This document shows positions 11,401 through 21,824 of a DNA stretch of 64,000 nt, in pieces. Each line of letters begins with the position of its first letter. Positions within the stretch are counted from its first letter, which is position 1. The notes under the pieces were generated by a model, which saw only the letters and a list, made by a program, of their open reading frames with translations, had not been told where the DNA came from and searched no databases. The DNA is from Diplolepis rosae (lineage: Eukaryota > Arthropoda > Insecta > Hymenoptera > Diplolepididae): NCBI GenBank assembly GCA_030998225.1, contig JAPYXD010000608.1, forward strand, positions 1,518,501 through 1,582,500. The letters run 5' to 3'. A program made the position numbers and the translations under genes.

Positions 11401-13212
11401 ATGCGTATAATCTCTTTCCGTGCGTATTTTATTCCTTTCTCGTTGGTCGTAATTTATATTGTGTTTTTTAATATGCAGCATCACAAAGGAGATAAATACA
11501 ATTCAAATCATCCTACAAAGCCGCGTAAACAAAGATTTCATAGCAATCAGCATGTCGATGGACAGAAGGAGAAGGAAGAGCACGGGGAGAGCGTGTCGTC
11601 TAGAAAGTTAGTCCTCTCAGAATCGGAGGATGTTGTTGTTTACGCAGGACATGGGTACCGAATCATCGGATTTTTGTCGATATTCTCTGTTCTTTTAGAA
11701 TTTCTTATTTGCCGAACATGCAAGACAAACGTATCATTTGCACAAACAGAAAATTGTGGATTTCCCTTCAAACTCGTAGTTTAGTGCAAGTGTGGAAGAA
11801 GACTGATTAATTCTAGTCCTTTCATACAAGGTGCACACAAAGTAAATTGAAAAACAGTGTTTGTAATGAGACTTCTGAAAATTAGTCTAGAAGGGATAAA
11901 TTTATTTTGCAGTTTGATGGATATCGGAAAAGGTTTGAGTAAATCAATATATTATTTGGCTTTACAGCATGTGTACGATGCCGCAAAAATTTTATTTTTG
12001 AAACTTACTAAGAAAACTGTACAGATAGAATAAAAAGAAAATTAAAAACGTGAAAGACCCTTGAACAATTAAAAAGTTTCGGGTGATGGTTCATGGAAAA
12101 AGCGTGGATTATCGTCGCTGTACGGAGTGACGACGCTTATTGGCCACGACATAGGCAAAGTGGTCGATCTTATTGTAAAGTAAACTTACTGTAGTATTTG
12201 TACATACTGGGAGAATAAGCACAAGAATTCTGAAGAATATAACAAATGGGCAGAAGAACACGAAGAAGAATGCTCTGCGAATCACAAGGGGTCAGCTGGA
12301 AGAATAGAGGTCGATGCGATTACAAAAATGTTTTTACAGTCTGAAAAATTTTACGGAGTAAAATACGAATATTATATCAGTGACGGTGACTCCAAAACTT
12401 TCAAAGCTATTCTTGATCTGAATCTGTACGAAGATGACCTTATAGTTATAAAAAAAAATGTATAAGTCACGTAGAAAAAAGAATTGGTTCTTGACTTCGA
12501 TATGTCAATACAAAAGGAGAGCTCGGAGGTGAAGGAAAATTGACGGATGTTCTTATTAAAAAAACTGACCAAATATTACGGATTGGCTATAAGACATACA
12601 AGTAATATTGATTCAGTTGAGAAGATAAAAACGGCAATCATGGCTACGTATAAACATCTGACTTCAACCGGTGAAAATCCGATGTACGAGGACTGCCCGG
12701 AAAGCAACGAGAGTTGGTGCAAGTATCAAGTGGCCGTTGCTAGAGGGACTGAATATAAGCATCCAGAACCTCTTCATGCTGATGTACGGATACATATACT
12801 GCCGATATATGAAGATCTTTGTAATGACGACCTGTTAAGGAGATGTTTGGGTGGGTATACGCAAAATTCCAACGAAAGCTTTAACTCAACCATCTGGCGT
12901 TTCGACCCAAAATATCTCAATTCTGGTGTGACAACAGTCGAAACTGCTTCGTATATAGCTGCTATACTGTTCAATGAAGGCTATTCAGCTATTCTAAAAA
13001 TCATAAAGCTGCTTAACTTGAAAATTGGCTTGCAAACCAAGAATTGCGCTGATATGCACGACAGCGTACGCATGAATTGGCAAGCACGGCGCACCCTCCA
13101 AAGCACAAAGGAGGGTCGACCTGCACGCAAAATCCAGAAACTTCAAAAGCAGCAGTACTTTCAGGAGTCTCAAGGCATACTTTATGCTCCAGGAATCGCG
13201 GATCAACTTTAA
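11401..13212 (+). pseudogene. Mutator-like (MULE-type) transposase gene, decayed
   Basis: The N-terminal part (11401-11781) has the YRIIGFLSIF...ICRTCKTNVSF block, including a Cys pair typical of this arthropod Mutator-like transposase family. After stops and shifts, the order continues with MRLLKISLEGINLFCSLMD (about 11867-11925), SGDGSWKKRGLSSLYGVTTL (from 12079), a Cys/His block ending CSANHKGSAGRIEVDA, and ISDGDSKTFKAI (about 12376). Then comes an unbroken stretch, 12547-13212, with RRCLGGYTQNSNESFNSTIW and a C-terminal LYAPGIADQL. The Asp of SGDG, the Asp of SDGDSK and the Glu of NES are the likely DDE residues, and all three are still readable. At least three stops or frameshifts before 12547 make it nonfunctional. 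It is the least decayed transposase in the window. Confidence 0.85.
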
Positions 13213-13225
13213 ACAGTCGTAAGTA

Positions 13226-13592
13226 TAAATATTTTAAGGCCGAAAAAAAATTTGAAAGCGTGCATCTTGCATGTGCCAGAAATTAGGATGTAACAAAAAT
13301 AATTTAGAAACTGTTACGTAATTTACCATCTATAGTAAGATTGTCGATTCACGAAAGTGTTTGCAATTAAACCTATTAGATGTCACTTTAAGTCCTAATT
13401 TCATTTAATTAATACAAATGGCTAAACTAAAGTGAAATATACCGAAAATTGTTTGAAATGCTGTAAGCGGTGTTGGCTTGGTGCGTTTATCACAGTAAGT
13501 CCCCGGAAAGGCATGTATATTCGGGGGTTCGATTCCTCTTGGCACATGCAAGATGCACGCTTTCAAATTTTTTTCGGCCTTAAAATATTTAC
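13226..13592. mobile_element. Inverted-repeat element enclosing a tRNA-like promoter
   Basis: A block of about 52 bp (TAAATATTTTAAGGCCGAAA through GCATCTTGCATGTGCCAG, 13226-13277) is repeated in reverse complement at 13541-13592. Inside, near the right arm, is TGGCTTGGTGCG (about 13473), similar to a pol III A box. It is followed by GGGGGTTCGATTCCT (about 13521), which matches the B box GGTTCGANTCC. Element type is uncertain: a tRNA-derived SINE caught in a foldback, or a MITE with pol III signals. It begins 14 bp after the Mutator-like ORF ends. Confidence 0.6.
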
Positions 13593-13638
13593 CATCTAAA
13601 TATTAGCCATTTTACATATTTCACGAATCTAAATTTTT

Positions 13639-14008
13639 TGTAGACTTCAGGCTGTGGATTGTTATCACAACATCCCCCCCAAACACACATAGATAGTAAC
13701 AATCATTTCGAATAAGATGTAAAGACTGTGACTATGTAGTTACAAAAGTGACAATCTAGACAATGTCACTTCTCTGTGACTAGTTGCAAAAAGAAGACAC
13801 TTTGTCCTTACTTTTAACGATACCCAGAAACAACGGCGTGGACGTAGTATGTTCTGTTCGCTTTGGGGTGCTTTCTTGTCAAGATTGTCACTTTTGTGAC
13901 TACATAGTCACAGTCTTTACATCTTATCCAAAATTATTGTTACTGTCTGGGCGTGTTTGGGGGGGGGGGGGGGGTGTTGTGATAAAAATACACAACCTGA
14001 AGTCTACA
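13639..14008. mobile_element. Foldback/MITE, 370 bp, with poly-G run
   Basis: The ends TGTAGACTTCAGG and CCTGAAGTCTACA are perfect complements. The arms run on through TTGTTATCACAACAT, GTAACAAT, AAGATGTAAAGACTGTGACT and ACAAAAGTGACAATC. The left arm has 7 C residues (13674-13680), while its partner has 16 G residues (13959-13974), so the homopolymer has expanded in one arm only. No coding capacity. Confidence 0.85.
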
Positions 14009-14019
14009 AAAAAAAATTT

Positions 14020-14450
14020 ATCCGGGAACAGAGTTCAATCTGATAAAAATCGCCTTGACCTTCGAGTCACCTCGAAAATTGACCTGAATGTCATGATGGT
14101 CAAGGTGATGTACACCTTAACATTTCATCGACTTTTGTGAAGCATCTTGAACGTTTTTTTACCCCGAAAAATGAAGACAATTTAGAAAAAGGGCATCTGG
14201 TCGTTTCTCAGACATTTGACCTAAATTTTTTACCTTTCCAAGGTCACAAAAACCATTTTTCCACAGGTCATTTTTGACGTGAAATTTCCCGCTCTTTTCA
14301 AATCCGCAGTCAAAAATAGGGGTTCTCATTTAAGAAAAGGGTCTTACCTCCATTTGACCTTGAAAATTGACTTCCATGTCAAAATTGATGGTACAGTCAA
14401 ATGTCCCCCTCGGTCCTGGTCAACCTTTGTCCGAACCATTTTTTCGTAGA
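14020..14450. repeat. Degenerate TGACCTTGA-type short repeats
   Basis: Spaced variants of TGACCTTGAAAATTGACcT and its complement occur at about 14056, 14076, 14245 and 14358-14400. They look like a decayed dispersed or tandem repeat. No gene is seen. Confidence 0.35.
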
Positions 14451-14620
14451 TAGAGTACTTCAGAAGATATTTGGAATTATAGATTAAAATGGGTCACCGT
14501 GTATGTATAGATGTTCAAATAAAATTTTCAATAGTGTTTTTTCTAGTTTAAATGTAACTTTACATGCAACAAAAGTTTCGTGAATGAAAATAAATTTTAT
14601 CTTTAAAAAAATGCATTAAA

Positions 14621-15102
14621 AAATACTCTGACTGTTCTCTGAACGTTCTCTGACCGTTCTATGACCTCGCATTATTACGGCTAAGAACGGTAAAAAAGAC
14701 ATTAAAAGCATTGCAATTATGATTCTGTGGTGAAATTTGGATTAGAAGGTGAAGTAATAAATACAATTATCTTATTTTTCAGCGATAAAAACTAGGAAAA
14801 CATCATGTACCTGTCATTGAAGGCAGTGCAGTGGTTCACCATTTGCGGAACGTCTCCACCCATAGTAAACCTTCACGGTGGAGACGTTCCGCCCATTGTG
14901 AACCACTGCACTGCCTTCAATGACAGTTATTATGTTTTTCTAGTTTTTATCGCTGAAAAATAAGATAATTGTATTTATTGCTTCACCTTCTAGTCCAAAT
15001 TTTGCCACAGAATCATAATTGCAATGCTTTTAATGTCTTTTTTACCGTTTTTAGACGTAGTAATGCGAGGTCATAGAACGGTCAGAGAACGGTCAGAGTA
15101 TT
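14621..15102. mobile_element. Foldback element, about 480 bp
   Basis: The arms pair from AATACTCTGACTGTTCTCTG at the left to the complementary CAGAGAACGGTCAGAGTATT at the right. Pairing continues through ATTGCAATTATGATTCTG, AATACAATTATCTTATTTTT and the central GGCAGTGCAGTGGTTCAC, GTGGAGACGTTCCGCC. The loop is only about 15 bp near 14870. The ends hold tandem CTCTGACCGTT-like 10-mers. Confidence 0.85.
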
Positions 15103-15104
15103 CT

Positions 15105-16320
15105 ATGACCGTTCTCTCAGCCGGGTCCGCTAGGGGTACTAAAAAGATAATCAAAGCATTCATTCACACTTATATATTAAAATTGTCACGTAAAAGATGT
15201 TATATTTTTTAATGAAAAAATAGAAAGAAAGATCCTAACAAGATTAAAGTTATAAAATTACGCTTGAAATTCTCAGAATGACAATTTATCAAATGAGTGC
15301 AAAGGTAACATACATGTAAAAGAAAAGCGAAACATTAAAAAATATTTGAGAGTACATACATGTCTGTTGAAAAATGATACTCTTACTCACTCGATCGTAG
15401 TCTTAAACCTACCACTCCTAGACGAAGAAAAGAGAAAGAGATGATCCTTCGGCCCTTTGTTCTTCCGGGAATAGACGGAGATGATTTTCTATGGTTGGTC
15501 ATTGCCTCAAAGGGTAACTCTAGTCTTTTAATGTTTGCGCGAACGAACACACGTACACGCAACACATAGTCTTTTGCCACTTGTTAATTTCGTCTTGATT
15601 AAAGAAAATAACAGTTGACTTCTAACCAGAAATAGATGCTTTCAAATTCACCTTTTTCACTTCTGAAGTTTTCTAATCAATCCTAATTTAAATATTTCAC
15701 GAATAATTATCACTACCGTTTTGAGATTCGGTAGCATTAATTTTTCTGTGAATTCTCGCTCCTTTTTGCCGCTTAATGCTCAGCCGATTTGATTTGGACC
15801 CTAAAAATGTTTCACGGAAGATGGATCTATTAAAAATATATTTTTATATATTTTAATATACCATATGTATTTTGCTCTCGATGAATAGAGACTTTTATTA
15901 GTTTCGTACGCCCGACGCGCCTTCCTGAAACTGGTATTACTAGGCGATTTTACAAATCATCCTCATCAAGTAATCAAAGATGGCTCGCTTCTAACCGCGG
16001 ACGGGTACGATGAAAACAAATTCTATTTATTTTTATTCTAAGGTCTGAACCCGATCACGACACTCAGAAAACTGCCAATCTGATCTTGCCTCCATCCATT
16101 TTACTGGTTCTTCGCGAGGTAAACATGGTAGGGTTTTTTTTTTCCTCTTTCTAAACTTATGGTAAGAAAGGAAATACGCTCATTGACTTTTAATATGTAA
16201 TATATAGTCGTCAAGTTGTAGAAACGATTTCAGTTTTCAATATATTTCTGAGTAGATTGGAATATATTTTATTAGTCTAGGCTTATAATCATTATATGGA
16301 ATAAGACCTTTAACATAATC
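15105..16320. other. No gene recognised
   Basis: Intron sequence. A 65-codon minus-strand frame at 15383-15580 has no recognisable content. Confidence 0.5.
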
Positions 16321-16329
16321 ATTTAATTA

Positions 16330-16540
16330 TTCAGATGATTCTTAGGTTTCAGTTTAAAAAAAAGCACGTGGCCTTTGTTGCGGGAGATCAGCTGGCTAAA
16401 GTATGTTAGCAAGAATAGGCACACGAGAAGGAGATGTGATTGTGGAATGTATGCTAGCCTCGCGATGTACAACAGAGCACGTCAAGATGGTCCTGAAAGA
16501 GACGGGTATATTTGGCATATGCATGGGCGAACGAAACCCG
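16330..16540 (+). repeat. Dispersed repeat, copy A
   Basis: A block of about 200 bp (TTCAGATGATTCTTAGG, GCACGTGGCCTTTGTTG, GGAGATCAGCTGGCTAAAG, AGCCTCGCGATG, GCATGGGCGAACGAAA) occurs again in reverse orientation at 57452-57655. Family unknown. Confidence 0.7.
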
Positions 16541-16580
16541 GAATATTACTCACAACCATCTACATAAAAAAACTACTCAT

Positions 16581-16714
16581 TGACGTTTCGGTGCTCTTCC
16601 AGCACCCTCTTCAAGGCTGAAGTTCTGTAAAACAATTAACATTTTATTGAATGACCTTTAGGGTCTCTCAGAATGTCACCTTTGAAGAAGCTGCTCGAAG
16701 AGCACCGAAATGTT
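16581..16714. other. Pair of degenerate hammerhead-like motifs in inverted orientation
   Basis: On the minus strand, 16615-16585 reads TTGAAGA, a GGGTGCT/AGCACC stem, then GAAAC. On the plus strand, 16682-16713 reads TTGAAGA, GCTGCTCGAAGAGCA-like stem, then GAAA. The arrangement matches the hammerhead core CUGANGA-stem II-GAAA, except that C3 is U in both. The stem-loop and GAAACGT tail resemble the motif at 55.3 kb. Catalysis is doubtful with this substitution. Confidence 0.35.
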
Positions 16715-16719
16715 ACGAA

Positions 16720-16925
16720 TAAAATATTCAAAACAAAATGCATACAGTTGAAACTTTTTGAGAGGGTCACAGAGAAAGGCAGGTACATGTCAGCAAACAT
16801 GAAGTGGTATAAAAGTTGCTCTCTCGTACCCACGTGTAAGGCGATCTCTCGTACATCATCAAAATGGTATCTGTGACATAGCTTAAAGCTTCTCTCCTAT
16901 GACTTGTACTAAAATCATATCATAT
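16720..16925. other. No gene recognised
   Basis: Short AT-rich spacer with no supported feature. It ends in a small ATCAT repeat (about 16911-16930) before a mariner scrap. Confidence 0.4.
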
Positions 16926-16929
16926 CATA

Positions 16930-17235
16930 TAATTGCGTGAATGAGTTTAAACTTGGTCGTACATCCACTCGTGATAAACCCTGTTTAAGACGCTCAATTG
17001 AGGCAGCGACGCTAGTAATCATCGGAAAAGTTCACTATTTGATTTTAAACGATTGACGAGTGAAAGTACTACTTTTTTCGGATGCGAACGGAATTATTTT
17101 CATTGACAGCTTAGAAAAAGGACGAATGATAAATGGGGAATACTGTGCGACATTATTGACCCAGCTGGGCAAAAAAATCAAGAAAAAACGCCTCTATCAG
17201 GCAAAGAAAGAAATTATTGCTGTGAGGTTTCTAGG
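16930..17235 (+). mobile_element. Mariner fragment, same family as the 1.9-2.9 kb relic
   Basis: The 5' part reads as NEFKLGRTSTRDKPCLRRSI and IGKVHYLILND, then RVKV. It jumps at about 17066 to FSDANGIIFIDSLEKGRMIN, GEYCATLL and KIKKKRLYQAKKE. This order equals the mariner linker joined directly to the second catalytic Asp region (here FIDSLEKG). HTH 2 and the first Asp region are deleted. No TIRs seen. Confidence 0.7.
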
Positions 17236-17239
17236 TTAT

Positions 17240-17700
17240 CCACTGTAGGTAATTACTAGAACTTCTACGATCTGCATGCACAGGTGTAATAGGGAGGATG
17301 AATTAAAACGGGCATGTATCACTAGAAGTGATACATTTTCAATTTAAGCACGTTGGCCGTACAGTAAGTAATATACTAACTGAGCGACGAAATGATAAAA
17401 GATGCGTCATGTACGTCGGCTAGCAAGCTACTAAATCCAGAGCGTGCGAGCGGTTACTCCCGTGGTCGCGCGGCAACCTTCCCACACCTCCCCCCTAGTT
17501 ACAACAAATCTTTTATTTACATAAATTGTTTCACAATTTTAAAACAACGCTCAAAAATAGGTATCATAAACGGATAATATAAGGAAGAACAGTTTTTGCG
17601 CTTAGATACGTCGATTACAGAAAGTTATTCTTTGGTACCAGGAGTGAAACGGTCCGATTGTCTAAAGTAGGTTTTTAATACCGATGCAATCCCTTTGCTA
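17240..17700. other. No gene recognised
   Basis: Spacer without recognised content. Confidence 0.4.
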
Positions 17701-17840
17701 CTAGAATTGGAGAGAGGAATGATTATTGTCTGTGTTCGCTGGGACAAAATAGGCTGGCTTGAGATTTTCTACGGACACGTTGCAGGGAACTCCGTTTACA
17801 TCGATTTTAAACACATGATCTAAGATGCGTTCTAGGATAC
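17701..17840 (-). pseudogene. Gypsy integrase C-terminal fragment
   Basis: The minus-strand frame contains RILDHVFKIDVNGV followed by PCNVSVENLKPAYFVP and a stop at the low-coordinate end. The FKIDVNGxxxxVSVENLKPAY pattern is the last beta strands of the Ty3/Gypsy integrase C-terminal domain. Only about 45 residues survive, with no flanking LTR. Confidence 0.65.
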
Positions 17841-17979
17841 ATATGTGGATACATGAAACAAGATTCTTATGTAAGAAAGTGCATTTTTTTAAATGATGCT
17901 CCACAGGCATAGGCTGTTTTAGAATATGTGAAATATGTCTATAAAACAAAAAAAATATGTTAAAACTCACGATGACTTG

Positions 17980-18280
17980 CTTGTAATTCGTGCAAAATCC
18001 TTGTTTATCGTCTATTCAAAAATAATGAACCCGCAGGGAGTATAAAGTTACCAGACTACTCTAAATTCAAATTAATGACTCAAAATCCTTATGTTACAAA
18101 CCCAGTGATTTTGTATAAACCCGACAGATGCTAAATAAATAAGAAGAAAAAACGATACGGAAAAAAATGATGATCAGCATTAAAAGAGTAGCTTAATGAA
18201 TAACTTGGTTTCATATTTAGAGATAATTTAAATGAATATATTTAGATAAATATATTTTAGAGATAAACATTTTACAATAG
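17980..18280. other. No gene recognised
   Basis: AT-rich spacer; nothing supported. Confidence 0.4.
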
Positions 18281-18284
18281 TTTT

Positions 18285-18800
18285 GTAATGTACCCTCAAA
18301 GTTGGACGCACTTGTCCCAACGTTTTTTCAAGTTTGAGATTTCTTTACGAAAGTGGGTTTCTCTGAGGCCGTCATAATACTCGTTTACGCCCTATATCAT
18401 GTATCCATTTGACCCACATTTTTGTCTATCTAAAAAAGTTACGAGTATAGGGAACAGATGTTGATCCGAGTGGTCTAGATCAGATGAATAGGGTGGATAC
18501 AGAAGAATTTCAAAACGTGGTTCAGCTAATTTTATCCCAGTGACACGGCTTGTGTGTAATAGTTTTCCCCTTTTTAAAGTAATCAGTTAGGTAAATTCCT
18601 TTCGCGCCAGCTGCCTTCTGCGCACATTGAATTATAGCCATTACCCTAGTCTTCGGTGTCATGGCCATGAGTTTTATTGAAATTATGAAGCTCATCCCGT
18701 TTTTTCTACAGTATACACCGTCACAAGCTTTATCCTCCCGCCTGAAGCCATCTGTGCACCAAAATATCTCCATCTTTCGCAAGATAAGTCCCACCGTTTC
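18285..18800 (-). mobile_element. Mariner relic, heavily decayed
   Basis: Read on the minus strand, fragments in correct order are KTRVMAIIQCA (MASVFWDA-like), GIYLTDYFKKGKTIT (second Asp block, IDYLEKGKTI-like), RFEILLYPPYSSDLDHSDQHLFP (HPPYSPDLAPSDYxLFP-like), then YYDGLRETHFRKEI and LKKRWDKCVQL, the typical mariner C-terminus. Each block is in a different frame. No TIRs recognised. The 5' half may lie at 18830-19300, but I could not support it. Confidence 0.65.
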
Positions 18801-18829
18801 TCCAATCTTATCTAGTGGAAAAGCTTATT

Positions 18830-20215
18830 TTGTATTTCTTGTCTAAGAGATAGAGTTGAGTCGTTTTATCTCTGACCATGTTCAAGGCTACTTTTCACGT
18901 AATGGAAATGTTGAGATTCATAGTTTAGTCTGGATCCGGTAAACAGAGATTTTACCAGTTCTTCCATCCGCATTTATTCCAAATCCAAACACAATCTGTA
19001 AGTGATTTGACAGGGTCGTTCATCGGAGACTCTCCACCTTCTACTTTTGTCGTTAGAGCATCTGAAGCAGAGAATAATATCAGTAACTTCCTCTCTGATC
19101 GAGATGCGAAAGGTCGGGGAGGATATCGTATTGAGAAAATCCTAATGCGCGGATATCAGATATTCTAACAGATCGCTACCGCTCGTAATGGTGTCGCTGT
19201 TTTCTCGCACAGTCTCTTCGTGCCTCACAATGCGCCACGACGATGTTTTCAATCAGGGATTGATTACTTGCAGCTTATGAAGGACGAGTGGCAGGTCTCA
19301 AGGCTTTACCAGAAATCTATAGTACTTCGTAAGCATTACACATCATAGCCTAATACTGTGTACTGTAGATTGAAATTGGTATATCTCGAGAAAGGAAAAA
19401 TAAATTAAACAGATCAAAGTTGTATTTTAAATAACAAGAGTAATACTATATGATAGTGCAGGTAAAAATAAGCAAAAAAATCCTTATTCTCATAATATAA
19501 CCTCAAATATCACCGAAAACCGTCTTTTTGGCAGTTTAGGTTAGGATATCTCGAAATCCTGACGTGCTAGAGCAATTCTGTAGCCAGGTTTGGATTCAAC
19601 ATAAAAAATTGTTGAGGAAATGATGTGTCTGACTCGGATGGTAAAATTTTATTGAACCATGTTATCATAATCATTTTTTTGTTATTGGCAGATTGAAATC
19701 ATTTAATTTCTATTATTCTCTTTTTAATTTTTCACTCACCTGTGATTATGGCTGATATCCTCTTATAGTTGCACGTTTCATAGTTATAAATTTTTCTTTT
19801 TTAGTCATTTTTTGATATTAGGTTTTATTACAGAAACTGAAAATTATGGTTTGAGAAATATATAGTATATAGTTCATAATCTTTCAATCAAAAATATCTC
19901 AATAGGCACGAGTCTCAAAAACTAAAAGTTTTCAACAAATGCGGCAGCTAAATTTTAAAAAAATTTCCACAAATGGATTTAATATGCTGTCTGAACTTTG
20001 GGACCATACATAAATGATTTAATAAAATATCTTCAGCCAGTAATATCTGTTGGACAAAGTATCCAAAAAATTCCTCCTTTTTTTATAAAAATGTTCAATT
20101 GTTAGTCGACAAAAGACAACCGCTCATATAGAATATTAATCGAAACAAATGGAAAATTTTGATCATTTAAAACTTTTTTTGACGAATTATAAATTAAACA
20201 ATTAATATTTTGAAA
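18830..20215. other. No gene recognised
   Basis: AT-rich intron. A block at about 19500-19600 (CCTCAAATATC... and ATCTCgAAATCCTGACGTG) weakly resembles the end of the foldback at 36.0-36.8 kb and may be a degraded relative. Confidence 0.4.
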
Positions 20216-20850
20216 AATTTTTCTGCGAAAAAAGGAACGCTTCCACTCCGCTGGCTATCGAGCCCAGGACCTTTCGATTGCCGGTTGAATGCTCTATCAT
20301 CTGAGCTACGGAGATTCTACACTAATTTTCTCACAGAATCTATTTACGCCTATTTGACTACGGATATATCATGAACTATTTACTAATTTTTCCAATTCAT
20401 TTCAGTCGATTATGTCGATAATTAAAAGAGTGTATCACTCAACATGATAACGGAACTCTACTATATCAACCTTATCAGCCTGTGATTTAGAATTAACGTC
20501 ATTCAAGACTAGATGGAATTTTCAATATATATTTAGAAAAATTTTGCTGTAAAAATAGGAACGCTTCCACTCCGCTGGGTATCGAGTCCGGGACCTTTCG
20601 ATTGCCAGTTGAATGCTCTATCATCTGAGCTACGGTGGTTCCACACTACTTTTCTCACAGAATCTATTCACGCCTATTTGGCTATGGATATATCATGAAT
20701 TATTTACTAATTTTTCCAAATCATTTCAGTCGATTATGTCGATAATTAAAAGAGTGTATCACTCACTATGATAACGGAACTTTACCGTATCGACCTCATC
20801 GACATAATCGACTGAAATGATTTGGAAAAATTAGTAAATTGAATAATTAA
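20216..20850 (-). repeat. Two tandem repeat units, each with a tRNA-like sequence
   Basis: Units starting near 20216 and 20545 share CGGAACGCTTCCACTCCGCTGG-type sequence, then ATTTTTCCAA(A)TTCATTTCAGTC and GTCGATAATTAAAAG. Read on the minus strand, both hold a tRNA-like block (20306-20240 and 20634-20568): TAGCTCAGATGATAGAGC (D arm and A box), an anticodon-like loop with GGC, and a T arm. The T arm is altered (CTCGATA instead of TTCGAAT), and the anticodon stem has a mismatch. The second unit ends in an inverted copy of its own ATTTTTCCAAATCATTTCAG segment (20810-20836). Most likely a tRNA(Ala)-derived SINE-like repeat, not a working tRNA. Confidence 0.65.
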
Positions 20851-20859
20851 AACGTAGAA

Positions 20860-21067
20860 TATTTTCAATTTGAAATTTATGTTCTAAAAACAATATTCTT
20901 CACATTCTCTTGGTTTTCAAGGATTCCATAGGCTTACGAAATATGCCGAAACTCATTATTATGAAACACTATATTAAAGTTTATTATGAAAGTATATTTT
21001 GAGCTATATTTTTATAAATTTGAAATACAAATAGATGAAAAGCCCAATCTACCTGTTTTTTCTGTAG
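20860..21067. other. Intron end before host exon 2
   Basis: AT-rich sequence ending in the acceptor tract CTACCTGTTTTTTCTGTAG. Confidence 0.5.
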
Positions 21068-21394
21068 GTTGCTGGAACCCTTCATCCGCAGAAACAAGGT
21101 AATTCATCGTCAGAGCAAGGAAGAAAAAGTAGTAAAATGGAAATAACTTTACAAACTGCTTCATCTGTAAATACTAGACAACCTGGGGTTGTGTTGAAAA
21201 GTCTCAATTCTCCTGAAAATAAAACTTTCAAGACAGAGGTTGAAGCAAGAATTGATGTACCCGATTTACAAAAAATACAAAACCAACGATCTGAAGTGGC
21301 TCTTCCAGATGTTTCAACAATTAACACAAGTGTTACTTATTTGCATAAAAATAACTCACCAATAAACAGTAAAGAAAGAATTGTGCCCATTCAA
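21068..21394 (+). CDS. Host gene, internal exon 2 of 5 seen
   Basis: This 327 bp (109-codon) exon has acceptor TTTTTTCTGTAG and donor GTATGT. It is phase 0 at both ends, so it fits the upstream and downstream exons exactly. It begins VAGTLHPQKQGNSSSEQGRK and ends KERIVPIQ. The product is polar and Ser/Gln/Asn-rich, with no known domain. The ATG at 21137 is internal. Confidence 0.85.
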
Positions 21395-21456
21395 GTATGT
21401 AATAGTTTAAAAACCTACGCAATTGCAGACAATGTGTTAACCATATTATGTTTCAG

Positions 21457-21821
21457 GTGGACCTTGCATATGAAAGTTCAGAGCAGATGACGACGCCTCC
21501 AAATTGTTCATCATCTCCATATTCAGAGTCACAATCACTCCATTCTAATGTAGATTCTGATACTGATAGTGTATTAACGCCTACGATAGGACTAGAGCCA
21601 ATTAGGAAAAGCCCTAGAGAATATATTATTCCTATCGCAGTTGAAGGTGGTAACTATGTCACCTCTCGGTCAGATATCACAGAGCTAGAAAGTAAGAACA
21701 ACACCCCAAGCTTGTCAAGTGCAAGTTTGTCGAAACCTAAATTCAGAAGGCCAAGACGTATGAGTTCTTTATTGTCTGATGCTAGTGAAGAAGATGAATC
21801 TCCATTTTTGAGATTAAGCAG
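21457..21821 (+). CDS. Host gene, internal exon 3 of 5 seen
   Basis: A 62 bp intron (21395-21456, GTATGT to TATGTTTCAG) precedes this 365 bp exon, which ends in phase 2 before GTATAA. It opens VDLAYESSEQM. It holds REYIIPIAVEGGNYV, a Ser-rich stretch, and KPKFRRPRRMSSLLSDASEE, where a basic patch is followed by phosphorylatable serines and acidic residues. IVPIQ of the previous exon and IIPIAVEGG here look like repeated short linear motifs. This is the most conserved-looking part of the protein, but I cannot name the family. Confidence 0.85.
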
Positions 21822-21824
21822 GTA

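Noticed and set aside
13473..13545. Possible functional tRNA gene
   Set aside because: The B box is good, but I could not build a proper acceptor and anticodon stem, and it sits in an inverted-repeat element.
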